Source: Rhodeus uyekii
Taxonomy: Eukaryota > Chordata > Actinopteri > Cypriniformes > Acheilognathidae
Assembly: GCA_037043235.1 (NCBI GenBank)
Contig: JAWRVZ010000319.1
Span: 135,001 to 199,000, forward strand
Length of the DNA: 64,000 bases
Direction: 5' to 3'
The position numbers and the translations under genes were made by a program. Positions 1 to 19,200 of the stretch are shown piece after piece; positions within the stretch are counted from its first letter, which is position 1; every line of letters begins with the position of its first letter. Under the pieces are notes generated by a model, which saw only the letters and a list, made by a program, of their open reading frames with translations, ran no database searches and was not told the origin of the DNA.

Positions 1-474
1 AAGTTGCCATCGATGCAAGCAATTATACGTCATTTTCTGAAAATAGATGGAAAATCTGACATTAACAAGCCGAACTCTAAGTATAGCAGTGGCAGCCTGC
101 CAGCAAAAGATTGTATTTCTTCTCCATCCCAACCTTCACCCAGAACGCTTTTGTATGTTTGAAGTAGGCCTAATCTTTGACAAATATATTAGATAACATT
201 TTAGTAGGAATGGATTGTAAAATGTGATCAGGCACCCAAAGGTTTGCTTTTAGAAATGCCCATGTTTGGTCTGTGAACACTGCTGAGCCAGCGACCCGCA
301 GCGCAGGGCCACCCGCTGGTCAGCCGCGGTACCGCAGGAGAGGAGGAGGAGGAGGAGGATGCTGTGCTGGACCTCCATCCTCTGGCAAGAGATGTGACTC
401 AGCATTATGAGCTCAAAAGACATCACGTATTAAACTAATAGCTTCACCAGGGTAACGCATTTGTCTTTTACATC
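1..474 (+). other. Upstream flank and probable 5' UTR/promoter of the SCaMC-type gene
   Basis: This stretch holds no open frame that continues into a known family. It becomes GC-rich from about 290 and contains a purine GGA/GAG run at roughly 339-360, about 115 bases before the first ATG of the carrier gene. I infer a promoter or 5' UTR from position and composition only. No TATA box or transcription start can be assigned. Confidence 0.35.
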
Positions 475-899
475 ATGGATCAGTTCCGCGGATTGTTTGA
501 GAAACTCGACAAGAATAAAGACGGGTTTATATCTCGTGAGGAGCTGCAGAGTGAAATGCGAAGGATAGGGGTGGAACCAGTGTGTGAAAAGGTTCAGGTA
601 AGATTTTCTACTGAGATGTTCAAGCTGGGCTGATCTTTCTTCTATGAATCTGCGGTAGGCCACAGTTAATTTCTGGGTGAGCAAATAAAAGTCTGACATT
701 CTTTCATTCAGGCAATCTTATCCAATTATGACCAGAACGAGGATGGACGTCTAAGCTATCAGGAATTTCTTATTTATATGATGGACAGAGAGAAGAAATG
801 GAAAATAGATTTTCATGCTCTTGATAGAAATAAATCTGGTAAGTTAAATAGCCTATTATTCTTGTTTTTTCATTCAACAGCTTAATGTTATAGAACTGG

Positions 900-975
<76 letters not shown>

Positions 976-2127
976 GATTTTAATTATATAAAATATAGTT
1001 TTTAACTTTTTGTATGCATGTACTGTATGTACAGTGGATTTCACTTATCTCGACTCACGGTTAACTTTCCAACCCTATTATGTCGACGTTTTTGAAGTGG
1101 AACCGCCAAACTCCCTATTTGTACTAGTATTGTCTCATCGGTTACGTCGATTCTTTAATGTCGCCGAACACTAGTATCTCGAGCACAAAAGAGAGACAAA
1201 TTCGCCAATTCACATGGTTATCTCGTGACTCATGATCGTACCTAGCTCACTGCGGATGTGCTGAGTTCGTGTTGCACGTGGATCGCACGTGAATATCCAG
1301 TGACGCTTCACTCACAGAGCCGCGCAGCCGCAGAAGAACTCGCGGAGAGTGTTGCCAACTTAGCGCCTTTGTCGCTATATTTAGCGAGTATTCAGACCAC
1401 ATTTTCAAAAAAGCGAATAGCAACAAATCTAACTACTTTATCTGGAGTTATTGGAGACTTTTGGAGACTCTCTGAAATGAAAGCACATATCGTTCTTACG
1501 CTTCTCAACGAGCAGCAAGTGCTGCTGTACCTCATCCCATCCCAAAACACTCACAGCTGTGTGCACATAAAGCCCGCCTTCTCCGATTTGATTGGTTTTC
1601 TCAAATATTTTGACATTGACGAGCGGTTACCGACCAATGAGTATGAGGCTTAGATGAACACACACACAAACAAACACACACCTGTTTCTGTTCTGACGTG
1701 AGCTCTGCTCAGTGCCGCTGCAGATTGAAGAACACGGTTACTAAAAGACGGGACGAAGCCGAATTTGTTGAGAAAGCACATTAGACGGGCAGAACACAAG
1801 AAAGTATGCAATCTAGTACAGCGTGATGACCTCACAAATATATTGTGACTGTTTACACTGTGAGCAAAATTGTGTTTGCAATGTTGGAGAATATAATTAA
1901 AGGTTTGTATGTTTTTATTGTATTCTGGTAAACCTCTGCTGTTAGTTGGTGCACATATGCCTTTTGTTGTTAGCAAACATATACAGTGTATGTACATTTT
2001 TATAGCATGCCGATCGCTTCATCAAATAAATCGCCATATTGGCTGTTGGTTATCTCGATAAACGGTTATCTCAACACTTTTTTGCAACCCCCGAGGCTGT
2101 CGACGTAATATATACGTAATATATACG

Positions 2128-2191
<64 letters not shown>

Positions 2192-5100
2192 AGATACAGA
2201 TAGATCAGTGATGCTCAGTGTGTGAAGAGTTTTAGAAAAATGAAGAAAAAAAAAGATAAACAAACCTGTAATTAGAAACATGCATTTTCAGTAAAGCTGC
2301 TTTGAATCCATATGTATTTTGAAAAGCTCTATACAAATACATACATTTGAATTGAATATTTTTTCCTCTGATTAGGGACAGTTGACCTGGAGGACATCAT
2401 GATTCTGTTTAAGGAATTAGGTCTGGTCATCTCAAAACCCAATGCCAAGAGAATCATTCAAATGTAAGAGACATGATGCTGATGCCTTCACATTTTAAAT
2501 ATTTTATTGTGATATATATTGATTGGAAACAATGTCATAGAAAATAAATGTCACATCAAGATCACTTCATGTTTTTGTAATATGGGCTCAGACACCTTGA
2601 CATCTATAGCTTTATATTCTTTTATGTTGGATTTATGTTTATCTTAAATAGACATTTTGTTCTTATGTCGTGTATATTACATCTATGAAATCATTTGAAA
2701 TGCTTGGGAATTCGCATTGATTGTGTTGTTAATCAGTTATTAGATTATTCACATTCAATTCTGATTAGGATGGATGAAGACAACTCAATGACAGTAGACT
2801 GGGAGGAATTCCTCCAGCACGTCATCATTAACCCAGCAGAAAACATAGGAGAATTAATATCTTCTTGGAAACATAATCTGGTAAATCTTTGTGTTCTGCA
2901 GAGAAAGTCATACTTTAGATGCAGAGTATGACATGAGAAAATGAGGCAGGAAATTTATTTTAGCTAAACAATTCCTTCAAGATTTTGCACATATACATTT
3001 AATCTGAACTGTTCATCGTCAGGTTGATAAAAGGATGTTGTCTTTTTAGGTGTTTGATGTAGGAGAGAGTCGCTCTTTGTCTATTGAGTTAACCCAGGAC
3101 GAGACTGACCCATCAATCTGGGGGAGCTTTATACTGGCCGCAGGCTTGGCAGATGCAGTGTCCAGAACAGTGACGGCTCCAATTGACCTGTTAAAGACAC
3201 GACTTCAGGTATTGGTTGGTCAGCCACAAATAGATTTTTTTGTCCACATTTGCTGTTAAATCAACTTAAATGTTTTTTTGTTTTTTTTTATCAAAGGAAA
3301 TAAAGTATGAGTATTGTTGTTGTGTGCAACTACAGATACACCTTTGATATATGATTGCTCAAAATGATATTCAAATTTTTGGTTAATTTTGCAAGTGAAG
3401 AATGAGAATTTACATTTTCAATATACAGGTGCTGTTCATATAATTACAATATCATCAGAAGGTTGATTTATTTCACTAATTCAAAAAGTGAAACTTGTAT
3501 ATTGTATTCATTTTTAACATGCAGACTGATATATTTCAAATGTTTATTTCTTTTAATTTTGATGATTATAACTGACAACTAAGGAAAATCCCAATTTCAG
3601 TATCTCCGAAAATTAGAATAATACTTAAGACCAAAACAAAGAAAGGATTTTTAGAATTCTTGGCCAACTGAAAAGTACAAACATGGCTCCTTTTGCCTGA
3701 ATTACTGCAGTAATAGAGTAAATCAATCTGTGGCATGGAGTCGATCAGTCTGTGGCACTGCTTGGATGTTATGAGAGGTTGCTCTGATAGTGGTTTTCAG
3801 CTGTTCTGCATTGATGGGTCTGGCATATCACATCTTCCTCTTCACAATAGCCCATAGATTTTCTATGGGGTTAAGGTCAGGCAAGTTTGATGGCCAGTTA
3901 AGAATAGAGATACCATGGTCCTTAAACCAGGTAGCTACTGGTTGCTTTGGCACTGTGTGCAGGTGGAAAAAGAAATGTGTTGGAAAAAGAAATCTGCATA
4001 TCCATAAAGTTGGTCAGCAGCAGGAATCATGAAGTTCTCTAAAACTTCCTGGTATACGGCTGCATTGACCTTGGACCTCAGAAAACACAGTGGACCAACA
4101 CCAGCAGATGACATGGCACCCAAACCATCACTGACTGTGGAAACCTTACACTCGACCTCAAGTAATGTGGACTGTGTGCCTCTCTTCTCTTCCTCCAAAC
4201 TCTGGGAACCTGATTTCCAAAGGAAATGCAAAATGTACTTTCCTCAGAGAACATAACTTTGGACCACTCAGCAGCAGTCCAGTCCTTTTTGTCTTTAGAC
4301 GCTTCTGACGCAGTCTGTTGCTCAAGAGTGGCTTGACACAAGGAATGCGACAGCTGAAACCCATGTCTTGCATACGTCTGTGCGTAGTTGTTCTTGAAGC
4401 ACTGACTCCAGCTGCAGTCACTCTTTCTGAATCTCCCCCACATTTATCAATGGGTTTTGTTTCACAATCTTCTCCAGGGTGCGGTTATCCCTATTGCTTG
4501 TACACATTTTTATACCACATCTTTTCCTTCCCTTTGCCTCTCTATTAATGTGCTTGAACACAGAGCTCTGTGAACAGCCAGCCTCTTTTTCAATGCCAGC
4601 CTCTTTTTTGTGTCTTGGCCTCCCTGTGCAAGGTGTCAATGGTCGTCTTTTGGACAACTGTCAAGTCAGCAGTCTTCCCCATGATTGTGTAGCAACAGAA
4701 CTAGACTGAGAGACCATTTAATGTCCTTTGCAGGTGTTTTGAGTTAATTAGCTGATTAGAGTGTGGCACCAGGTGTCTTCAATATTGAACCTTTTCACAA
4801 TATTCTAAATATATAATAAACATTTTAAATATATCAGTATGTGTGTAATAAATTAATATAATATACAAGTTTCACTTTTTTAATGGAATTAGTGAAATAA
4901 ATAAAAAATGCTGTTGTCTTCTTCAAACGTGTCAGTGCAGTCAAATCAATAATGCAGTATATTATACTGAATACAGTAATACCTTGGTTTACGAGTTTAA
5001 TTCGTTCCAAGAGCGAGCTCGTATCCCAAAATGCTCGTACACCAAAACAATTTCCCTCATAAGAATGCATTAAAAATCAATTAATTCGTTCCACACGACC

Positions 5101-8100
5101 ATAAATGCCCATTTTAAATATTTAGTTTTTATTTTACCCTATTAATTACAGTTAAAATTATAACCATTAAGATCTCATATAAATACTCTTTAAACAGACA
5201 ATTAAACTTTAGACAATTAAACTCTAAAAATACTTGACAATTTACTGTAACTCACTTTGAGCAGCGTCTGCTGGCATGAAGGAGATGAGAGACAGACGAG
5301 GGAGGGGGAAAACACAAAACCTGGATTCAAGTGCAAATGAGTGAATTTATTATAATAGTGCAGAAAACAAACAAAGTGATAATCCAGAGTGAAAGTAGTG
5401 GAACGGGAGACGCGCGCGCGAGCGCCGGGAGACTCGCGCGCCACCACCGCGAGCGCGGGGAGACTCGCGCGACACCAACGCGAGCGCCGGGAGACTCGCG
5501 CGACACCAACGCGAGCTCCGGAGTGGAGAGAAGTGAGGAGACAATGAATTCATGAACCCCATATATATTTCACTACGTGAACAATAGCGATCACAATTAA
5601 TTAATGTTATCACTTCTAAAAGTATCTCTGTGGTGAATGATGCAGTCAAACAGACCGAGGCTGAGAGAATGAATGATTTAAGGGGTGATAAAGGGGTTGG
5701 GACAGCTTGACTGTGTTATGAGAGGTTGTCATTAGGATATTTCCAGTAAAAATGCCCGTGAAGATGCAGAGCGTTAGGACAAAAATGCGCGTGGGTGAGG
5801 GAAAAATTTGCTCATACAAAGCTTGTACACCGATTCAACCCTCCATGCTCGTACACCGATTTTCTCGTATACCAAGTCGCTCGTAAACCAAGGTACCACT
5901 GTATTAGTATTTGAGTTAAATTAGGAGTATATATGTTTTTGTTTTGTAAAACTGAGTTTGTGAACTAACAATAGTAGCCTAACACACTGCAATGTACTGG
6001 ATAGGTTTTTGGATCCAAAGCGGTGTCCCTGGGACTCCGAGAGCTGCAGACTGGAGGTTTTAGATCTTTGTGGCAAGGAAACGCTGTGAATGTTCTTAAA
6101 GGAACGCCTCAGTCAACGCTTCAGTGCTTCATCTATGCCCAGGTAAGCACACAAACATGCCACAAACATGCACTCACATGTGCACAGATGTTAAAAAATT
6201 TGTAATGCCACTCTCCTAACAGATGAGGATGTCCACTCTTGGCGAGAGGGACAGTCTGTCCCTCCATCAGAGGTTTGGACTGGGCTGTGTGTCAGGGGCT
6301 GTGGCACATGCCGTGTTCTACCCCTTAGAGGTATCACAGTGATGCAACAGGTTGGAGTTCCTTACTGTTAGGTGTTGTCTGTCAGATATGTGTATTGTCA
6401 TTTTTATGAAGAAGGTAAACTTTACGAGAACTAGCAATGTTCAGTCAATAACCCTGTTTTTCAACCCTGGGTTTTTCAGAGTACAATACACAATGCGTAA
6501 TTTCAATTTTCTTTCTCTCTTCACTTTTTGGAAAAGATAGTAAGCTTTTTTTAGTGTTAATACAACAACAAGAAGTTATGTGTATACAAATGATGTGTAT
6601 AACTGAATTTTATCATTGTATTGCATCATTTTCATGCTCGCAAAAGAATAAGGGCAAATGTAATTTTGTCACAATTATTGCTTCATATAATTGCTATAGG
6701 CATGATTTAATCGCAAAATTTCTGCTTCTGTTAAAATAAAAAATAAAAGATAATAATTATCGGTAATTGTGGCCAGGGACTCAGGGTTATTATAGTAAAA
6801 CAATACATAAACCATTAAAAAATATCCTACTTGAAATAAAATGAATGTTTAAACTAAAACACAATAAATAAGAATTTAAATTTTATTTTTAACTAGTTTC
6901 TCATTTTGATTTAGAGTATCTTGAAAATGAAATAAAAGTACATGGACATTAAATAATGAAAATGTCAAAAACGGAAACCTTAAAATTACAATTTAATTCA
7001 AAATAAACAGTATCTCAAAGATACTAAAATAACACTGACTGTGACAAAAAGATTCAAATAAAAAATATCATGTGAGGTATAAAGTTGCAGACGTATGAAA
7101 TAAAACCACAATTGCAAAATAAAACTCACAATTATTGGGAATGTCAAATAAAGTGACATTGTGAGATATATAGTCACAATTATGAAAAATGTGTAGCTAT
7201 GAGAAATAGCTGGAATAGTAAGTCTCATCTGTGAACTACAAGAAATAGTCAATTATGAAAATTCAGACATACATGACAAGTACCTTCCATCATTTCTCAT
7301 TAATAATGTAAACTAAGTTACAACTCAGAGAAACACCAGTTATATTTCTTGACTTGTACATGTATTGTAAGTTGATTGACAATTTTTTTTTCTTCTAACG
7401 GCAGGTGCTGAAAGTTCGACTCAATCTCCAGCCGGCTGGCACCTACAATGGAGTACTGGGATGTGCCAAGTTGATATACCAAAACGAGTCTGTGTTGGCT
7501 TTCTACAGAGGGTTCAAACCCAGCATTCTCTGCATGATACCTTATGCTGGCGTGGAATGTGCAGTGCATCAGGTATTCGGGGCATCTGAGTATTCAGTCA
7601 AGAAGAAACATAAACTATTAAACTGCTTCATCTTTCAGGCAGTGTTTTCTTCTCACCAAGTTAAATCAATAATTAACATGAACCCGTTCTCCACTGGCAG
7701 TCGATTATGAGCTGGGCAAGACAGGATCCAGAGCACGTCAGCGACTCCAAGCTCTTCCTCTTCAGTTTCGCAGCGTTTGCATCGGGACAGGCCACCAGTT
7801 ACCCACTCGCTGTCATCAGAACACAACAGCAAGCTCAAGGTGAACGTTAACCTGAACTGATAACACTTACTTGCATGAACAATTTCTTTTATCAAGATAC
7901 AAATATCTTCTAAGGCTTTTAATAATTGAAATCTGTGCTGAACAACCTGGCAAAATTGTATTCAAAATTTCTCATCGGATGAGATGAGAAGAGCGCGCAC
8001 TCATGCAGCACAGCCAATCACGTTGTCTTGCATGATTGACAGGTCAGACAGCCTATCAGCGCCAGCTGTCAGAGTGACAGTACAAGCGCCAGAGACGACA

Positions 8101-8663
8101 ACCCTCACAAGAAAGAAACACAGAAACAAAATACCACCCAAAAAAAAAAAACGTATGTCCTTAGGGACATAACAAATATATTGAAATATTATTACGTGTA
8201 AAAAATGTGTGATATAGCACGCACCCTTATATAACCCGCACCCCCCATGGGGTTTGTAAAGTCTGGTATAACCCGCGGGTTATATGCTGGAAAATACGGT
8301 ATACAAAAACGCTTTTTTGACATAATGTTTTCATAACTTAATGGGAACATTAGCAAAACGTTCTTAGAACATATGTGGGATACGGATGAATTTGTCTTGT
8401 GAATTTCTTAAGTATTTACAACAAAGTATTTGTGGTTTGATCACTTTGTTGTTGTTTTTCTCTCTCACGCAATCTCAGCTTTCTGTTCGGCCTCACAGAA
8501 ACCTGCAGAAGCTCTTCAAGGACTCGTCGCAATCTATGAGAAACACGGAGTCAGAGGTTTTTATAATGGAATGGGTGCCAGCTTTGTGAGAGCAGTTCCT
8601 TGTGCTTTGCTGAATTACACTCTGACCTCAAAATTTGAGACATTGCTTTCTTCGTTGAACTAA
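475..8663 (+). CDS. Calcium-binding mitochondrial carrier, SCaMC / SLC25A24-like (10 exons)
   Basis: Exons: 475-597, 712-838, 2376-2463, 2769-2880, 3050-3208, 6005-6142, 6223-6330, 7405-7572, 7701-7839, 8479-8663. All introns are GT..AG and the frame is kept, giving 448 residues against about 470-490 usual for the family. EF-hand loops lie at about residues 12-23, 48-59, 79-90 and 115-126. The fourth has Met where Gly is usual, as in known SCaMCs. Three carrier repeats follow, with signature motifs PIDLLK (194-199), PLEVLK (283-288) and PLAVIR (376-381). Alanine for the acidic residue in the third is typical of SCaMC. Family role: Ca2+-stimulated ATP-Mg/phosphate exchange across the inner mitochondrial membrane. 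The first repeat reads AAGLADAVSRT where relatives have AGG-AGAVSRT, so this is a divergent paralogue. The family is sure; the exact orthologue (SLC25A24, A25, A23 or a fish-specific copy) is not. The start is the first ATG that gives the conserved EF1 register. Confidence 0.9.
904..974. repeat. (TA)n microsatellite
   Basis: About 70 bases of alternating T and A lie in intron 2 of the carrier gene. The tract is uninterrupted in this assembly. Confidence 0.95.
1032..2112. mobile_element. Pogo/Tigger-like non-autonomous element, family A copy 1
   Basis: The left end reads CAGTGGATTTCACTTATCTC next to a TA dinucleotide. The body matches the complete copy at 19731-20544 in the opposite orientation, including stretches near GAAGTGGAACCGCCAAACTC and GCATGCCGATCGCTTCATC. 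The right end fades into TA/GA repeats just after GAGGCTGTCGACG, so the last bases of the right inverted repeat are lost. The open frames inside (1258-1653 + and 1650-1997 -) resemble no transposase, so the copy looks non-autonomous. TA target site and CAGTGG-type termini are typical of the pogo/Tigger branch of Tc1/mariner. Confidence 0.75.
2107..2187. repeat. Compound (TA)n/(GA)n microsatellite
   Basis: A TA-rich tract (about 2107-2140) runs into about 46 bases of GA repeat ending at 2187. It sits where the right terminal repeat of the preceding pogo-like element should be. Confidence 0.9.
2291..2358 (+). mobile_element. L2-type LINE 3' tail fragment
   Basis: The stretch from GTAAAGCTGCTTTGAATCC to the TTGAATTGAATA end is the common teleost L2 3' tail, as also seen at the end of the L2 near 33190-33235. 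It ends just upstream of exon 3 of the carrier gene. Confidence 0.6.
3426..4905 (-). mobile_element. Tc1-like transposon with broken transposase
   Basis: The left terminal repeat begins CAGGTGCTGTTCATATAATT after a TA. Its inner part (AAAAAGTGAAACTTGTATATT) returns inverted near 4862-4905, but the outer 45 or so bases of the right repeat are gone. On the - strand, two overlapping reading frames (4078-4443 and 3935-4231) carry Tc1 transposase blocks, among them WTAAEWSKVMFSEEST and GVGPLCFLRSKVNAAVYQEV. They are separated by a frameshift and stops, so this is a dead copy. It lies in intron 5 of the carrier gene. Confidence 0.85.
4974..5901. mobile_element. Pogo/Tigger-like MITE, family B copy 1
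   Basis: The termini are CAGTAATACCTTGGTTTACG and the inverted CGTAAACCAAGGTACCACTG, flanked by TA on both sides, giving a 928-bp element. It shares body segments with the copy at 16807-17513 (for example CGTTCCACACGACCATAAATG). It has no transposase frame and carries a GC-rich 31-bp minisatellite inside. Confidence 0.85.
5417..5520. repeat. 31-bp GC-rich minisatellite, about 3.3 copies
   Basis: The unit begins CGCGAGCGCCGGGAGACTCG and recurs at 5417, 5448, 5479 and 5510, an exact 31-base step. It lies within the pogo-like element at 4974-5901, and the copy at 16807-17513 lacks it. Confidence 0.9.
6780..7037. repeat. AT-rich dispersed repeat ending in AATAACACTG
   Basis: The stretch starts near CAGGGTTATTATAGTAAAAC and ends near TACTAAAATAACACTGA. 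A diverged relative with the same ending lies at about 24820-25010. It looks like a common fish non-autonomous DNA repeat, but I cannot name the family. Confidence 0.45.
7040..7255. repeat. Degenerate AT-rich tandem repeat
   Basis: Diverged units of roughly 20-30 bases follow the theme GAGATATAAAGTCACAATTATG / GAAAT in several spacings. They look like the remains of a minisatellite in intron 7 of the carrier gene. Confidence 0.35.
8145..8302. repeat. Dispersed repeat fragment with CCGTATTTTCC-type end
   Basis: Read on the - strand, it begins ACCGTATTTTCCAGCATATA and holds an 18-base perfect palindrome around TAACCCGCGGGTTA (about 8267-8284). Similar short elements are common in fish genomes. 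The superfamily is not established here, and no target duplication was found. Confidence 0.35.
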
Positions 8664-9371
8664 TGTAGAATAATAATGGTTTTGAGTCAGTGTTTTTTAT
8701 CTCTTTGAATTATGTTAATCATGTACATTATTGTGTTACCTATTGAAATCTGAGCCTTATAACAAGTATATGATCATGATTCTGTAAGTACATGAGCACC
8801 ACATTAGTATTGTGCATCACTTTTTGAGTTATTATACGTCATTTGGGTTAAGATTTCATAGGCTTTTTTCTCATGAATTGTTAATTATGTTATTCTGACA
8901 TCAAAAATCATTATTTGCTTCGAGGTCTGATATTAAACAAAGATGGTTGATGATGGTAGATGGAGTAACTTTCAATGAGACAAAAAACAAACAAGAATAA
9001 GAACTAGGGAAATTCAAACATGTAATATAATCATTTTAATTATTTGGACAAAAATGTGTGTGTGTGTGTGTGTGTGTTAGTGCCTTGTCTTAATTTACAG
9101 GATTTTTTGTGTGACTTCTGTCCTCCCAATTAAAATCAACACAATGAACACAGTAAAACCAGTACATTCAGACATAAGTAAACTTTTAAAAGTTTAACTG
9201 TGCTCATAAATTTAAGGTATGGACAAGTTGCATATGTTTTATTGTAATATTATACAAATATTTTAAGTAAATTAAGTTAGCCTAAATTAAAAATCACTTT
9301 TACTTTCCAATATCCTTTAAAATATCAAAAAGTACAAATAAAGAAAGCAAAAATGTAACTTCACTGATGTA
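8664..9371. other. 3' flank of the carrier gene, AT-rich, no gene seen
   Basis: This AT-rich stretch follows the carrier stop codon and presumably includes the 3' UTR. No certain polyadenylation signal can be picked from several weak candidates. A (TG)n run lies at about 9056-9077. Nothing coding was found. Confidence 0.5.
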
Positions 9372-10848
9372 CAGCCGTGGCCTAATGTTTTGAGAATAAC
9401 ACTAATATAAATTTTTACAAAATCTGCTGCTTCAGTGTTTTTAGATCTTTTTTTCAGATTTTACTATGGTCTACGAAGTATAATTACAAGCATTTCAGAA
9501 GTGTCAAAGGCTTTTATTGACAATTATTATAAGTTTATGAAAAGTCAGTCATCTTCTGGGCCACATCCTGACTGATGGAAGCCATTTTTGCATTGTCAAT
9601 CTTTGGAGTTTGTTAGAATTTGTGGGCTTTTGTTTGTTCACCCGCTTCTTGAGGACAGCCCAAAAATTCTCAATAGGATTAATGTCTAGAGAGTTTCCTG
9701 GCCCCAAATGGACCCAAAAATGTCCATGTTTTGTTCCTCAAGCCACTTAGTTCTCACTTTTTCCTTATGGCAAGATGCTCCATCATGCTGGAAAATGCAA
9801 TGTTCATCACCAAACTGTTCTTAGATGGTTGGGAGAAGTTGGATGATGATACAATGGATGATCTTTCAGAGGATGTTTTTGTATCATTCTTTACTCATGA
9901 CTGTGTTTAGGCAAAATGATTGAGCCACTCCATTGTCTGGTAAGCAACCGCACACATGAATGGTCTCAGGACGCTTTACTGTTGGCATGACACATGACTG
10001 ATGGTACCACTCACCTTTTCTTCTCCGGACAATATTTTTTCTGGATGCCAAGGGGAAAGGGGATTCATCAGAGAAAGTGACTTTACCCCAGTCCTCAGCA
10101 GTCCAATCCCTGTACCTTCTGCAGATTATCAGTCTGTCCCTGATGTTTTTCCTGGAGAGAAGTGGCTTCTTTGCAGCCCTTCTGGACACCAGGCCATCCT
10201 CCAAGTCTTCACTCACTGTGTGTGCAGATGCCCTCAAACCTGCTGCCAATCCTGATCAAACTCTCCACTGGCGGAGTCCTTATCCCAAACTGAATCAACT
10301 TTAGGAGACAGTCCTGGCGCTTACTGGTCTTTCTTGGGTGCTCTGAAGCCTTTTCACAACATTTGAACATCTCTCCTTGATGCTCTTGATGATCCAATAA
10401 ATGGTTGATTTAGCTGCAATCTTACTAGCAGAAATATCCTTGCCTATGAATCCCTGTTTGTGCAAACAATGATGTTTCCTTGCAGGTAACCAAGGTTAAC
10501 AGAGGAAGAACAATGATTTCAAGCACCAGCCTGCTTTTAAAGCTTCCAGTTTGTTTCTCTAACTGCAGTCAGCATGGCAGAGTGATGTCTTGCCTTGTCC
10601 TTGTCAACACTCTCATCTGTATTAACTAGAGAACCACTGACATGATGTGAGCTGGTTCTTTACTAGCAGGGCCGAAACGTTTTGGGGATTCATTTTCATG
10701 ACAAAGAGGGACTTTACAATTTTACAACACATCTGATCACTCTTCATAATATTCTGCAGTATATGCAAATAGCCATCATAAAAACTGAAGCAGCAGATTT
10801 TGAGACAATGATTATTTTTGTCATTCTCAAAACTTTTGGCGATGGCTG
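9372..10848 (-). mobile_element. Tc1-like transposon, both ends present, transposase decayed
   Basis: The termini are CAGCCGTGGCCTAATGTTTTG and, inverted, CAGCCATCGCCAAAAGTTTTG, each next to TA, so the 1477-bp unit is bounded. The - strand frames 10209-10397 and 9884-10249 carry Tc1 transposase blocks (for example RDWTAEDWGKVTFSDESPF and VSRRAAKKPLL) broken by stops and shifts. The element ends about 330 bases upstream of the cope start codon. It is not autonomous in this form. Confidence 0.9.
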
Positions 10849-11175
10849 TACTGTTTGTGTGTATAAGTTTAGTTTCAGTGATTATGTGCACATGTTTGTC
10901 AGGTAGGCTACACAGCAAGCACGCCCTTTGCAGAAAGCAAACCTTTCTGGACACACCAACCATAACCATAAGCATAACTGGGTCAAACAGAGCTAGACTT
11001 CGTTCGCAGTGAGCAGAAAGCAGCACTAAACAGAATATATGTTCGCCTGTTTCTTACGATGCCACAAGAGGACACCATTCACACACACTCACGGTGTGAA
11101 TTCATCCGCGAAACGAGGAAAGCTGTTCTGGTTACGTGGCCATAGTGACGTCGACAGAGTTGACGTTTCTCAAAC
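10849..11175 (+). promoter_or_regulatory. Probable cope promoter and 5' UTR
   Basis: The 327 bases between the Tc1 end and the cope ATG must hold the proximal promoter unless it lies inside the transposon. TGACGTCG (11146-11153) and TTGACGTTT (11160-11168) are CRE/ACGT-core motifs, and TTACGTGGCC lies at 11132-11141. There is no clear TATA box. Such ACGT-core sites bind CREB/ATF and XBP1-type factors in general; their use here is inference. Confidence 0.45.
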
Positions 11176-18488
<7,313 letters not shown>

Positions 18489-18620
18489 AAGAAGTATGCA
18501 GTTTCTATTTATGTGTCCTACGCTACTACACAATGTCATTTCTCCTCTTCTTTTTTATTTTAAAGGCCTTTAAAGAAAAACTAATTTTGACGCTCTAAAA
18601 ACATTCCTGTATCATGGTGA

Positions 18621-18626
18621 AATAAA
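18621..18626 (+). terminator. Probable polyadenylation signal of cope
   Basis: AATAAA lies 133 bases after the cope stop codon and is followed by a GT/T-rich stretch (TGTATGTGTATGTGTTG), the usual downstream element pattern. Confidence 0.7.
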
Positions 18627-19200
18627 CATGTTTATTGTATGTGTATGTGTTGTTGCCTTATTGATATGTCTCAGTGCAAAACCGGTGTAAACTGTCTTCA
18701 TAACACAGCAGTTCACCCTATTGATTGACAGCTCATAGAAGTAACAATATGGGCTAACTTTTTTTGGCATAGTACAGCCGTGGGCTGTAGGAGTAAGAGT
18801 TTTGTGTTTTGCAAAGTTTGCTACCTGTAGTATTTGTGTTTTTCCATATTTCTGTGATAAACTGGAAAACAATAAGGTTTTCATACATTTTATTGGCAAA
18901 AACGTTTTTTTATATCTACATTGTCTTCATAACTGGCCACAGATCCAAAATCTGAGCCACTTTATGATCACTTTTGTGACATGGTGCGCCATCATGCTGA
19001 AAATGCACGGATCATCACAAAATTGCTCCTGGATTGTTGGGAGGATGATTTTATTAAAGTTCTTTATTCCTCGGATGAAAGGCAGTGGATGCTTTGCTCC
19101 TGCTCTTTGCTCTTCATCTTTTCTTCTCCAGGCAATTGATTTTCCAGATGTCCCAAACAGTCGGAAGGGGGCTTTACTTCCTTCAGATTTCCAGTCTGTC

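Noticed and set aside
1258..1653. 131-codon frame on the + strand
   Set aside because: It lies wholly inside a pogo-like MITE, is absent from the shorter copy at 63345, and matches no transposase or other family.
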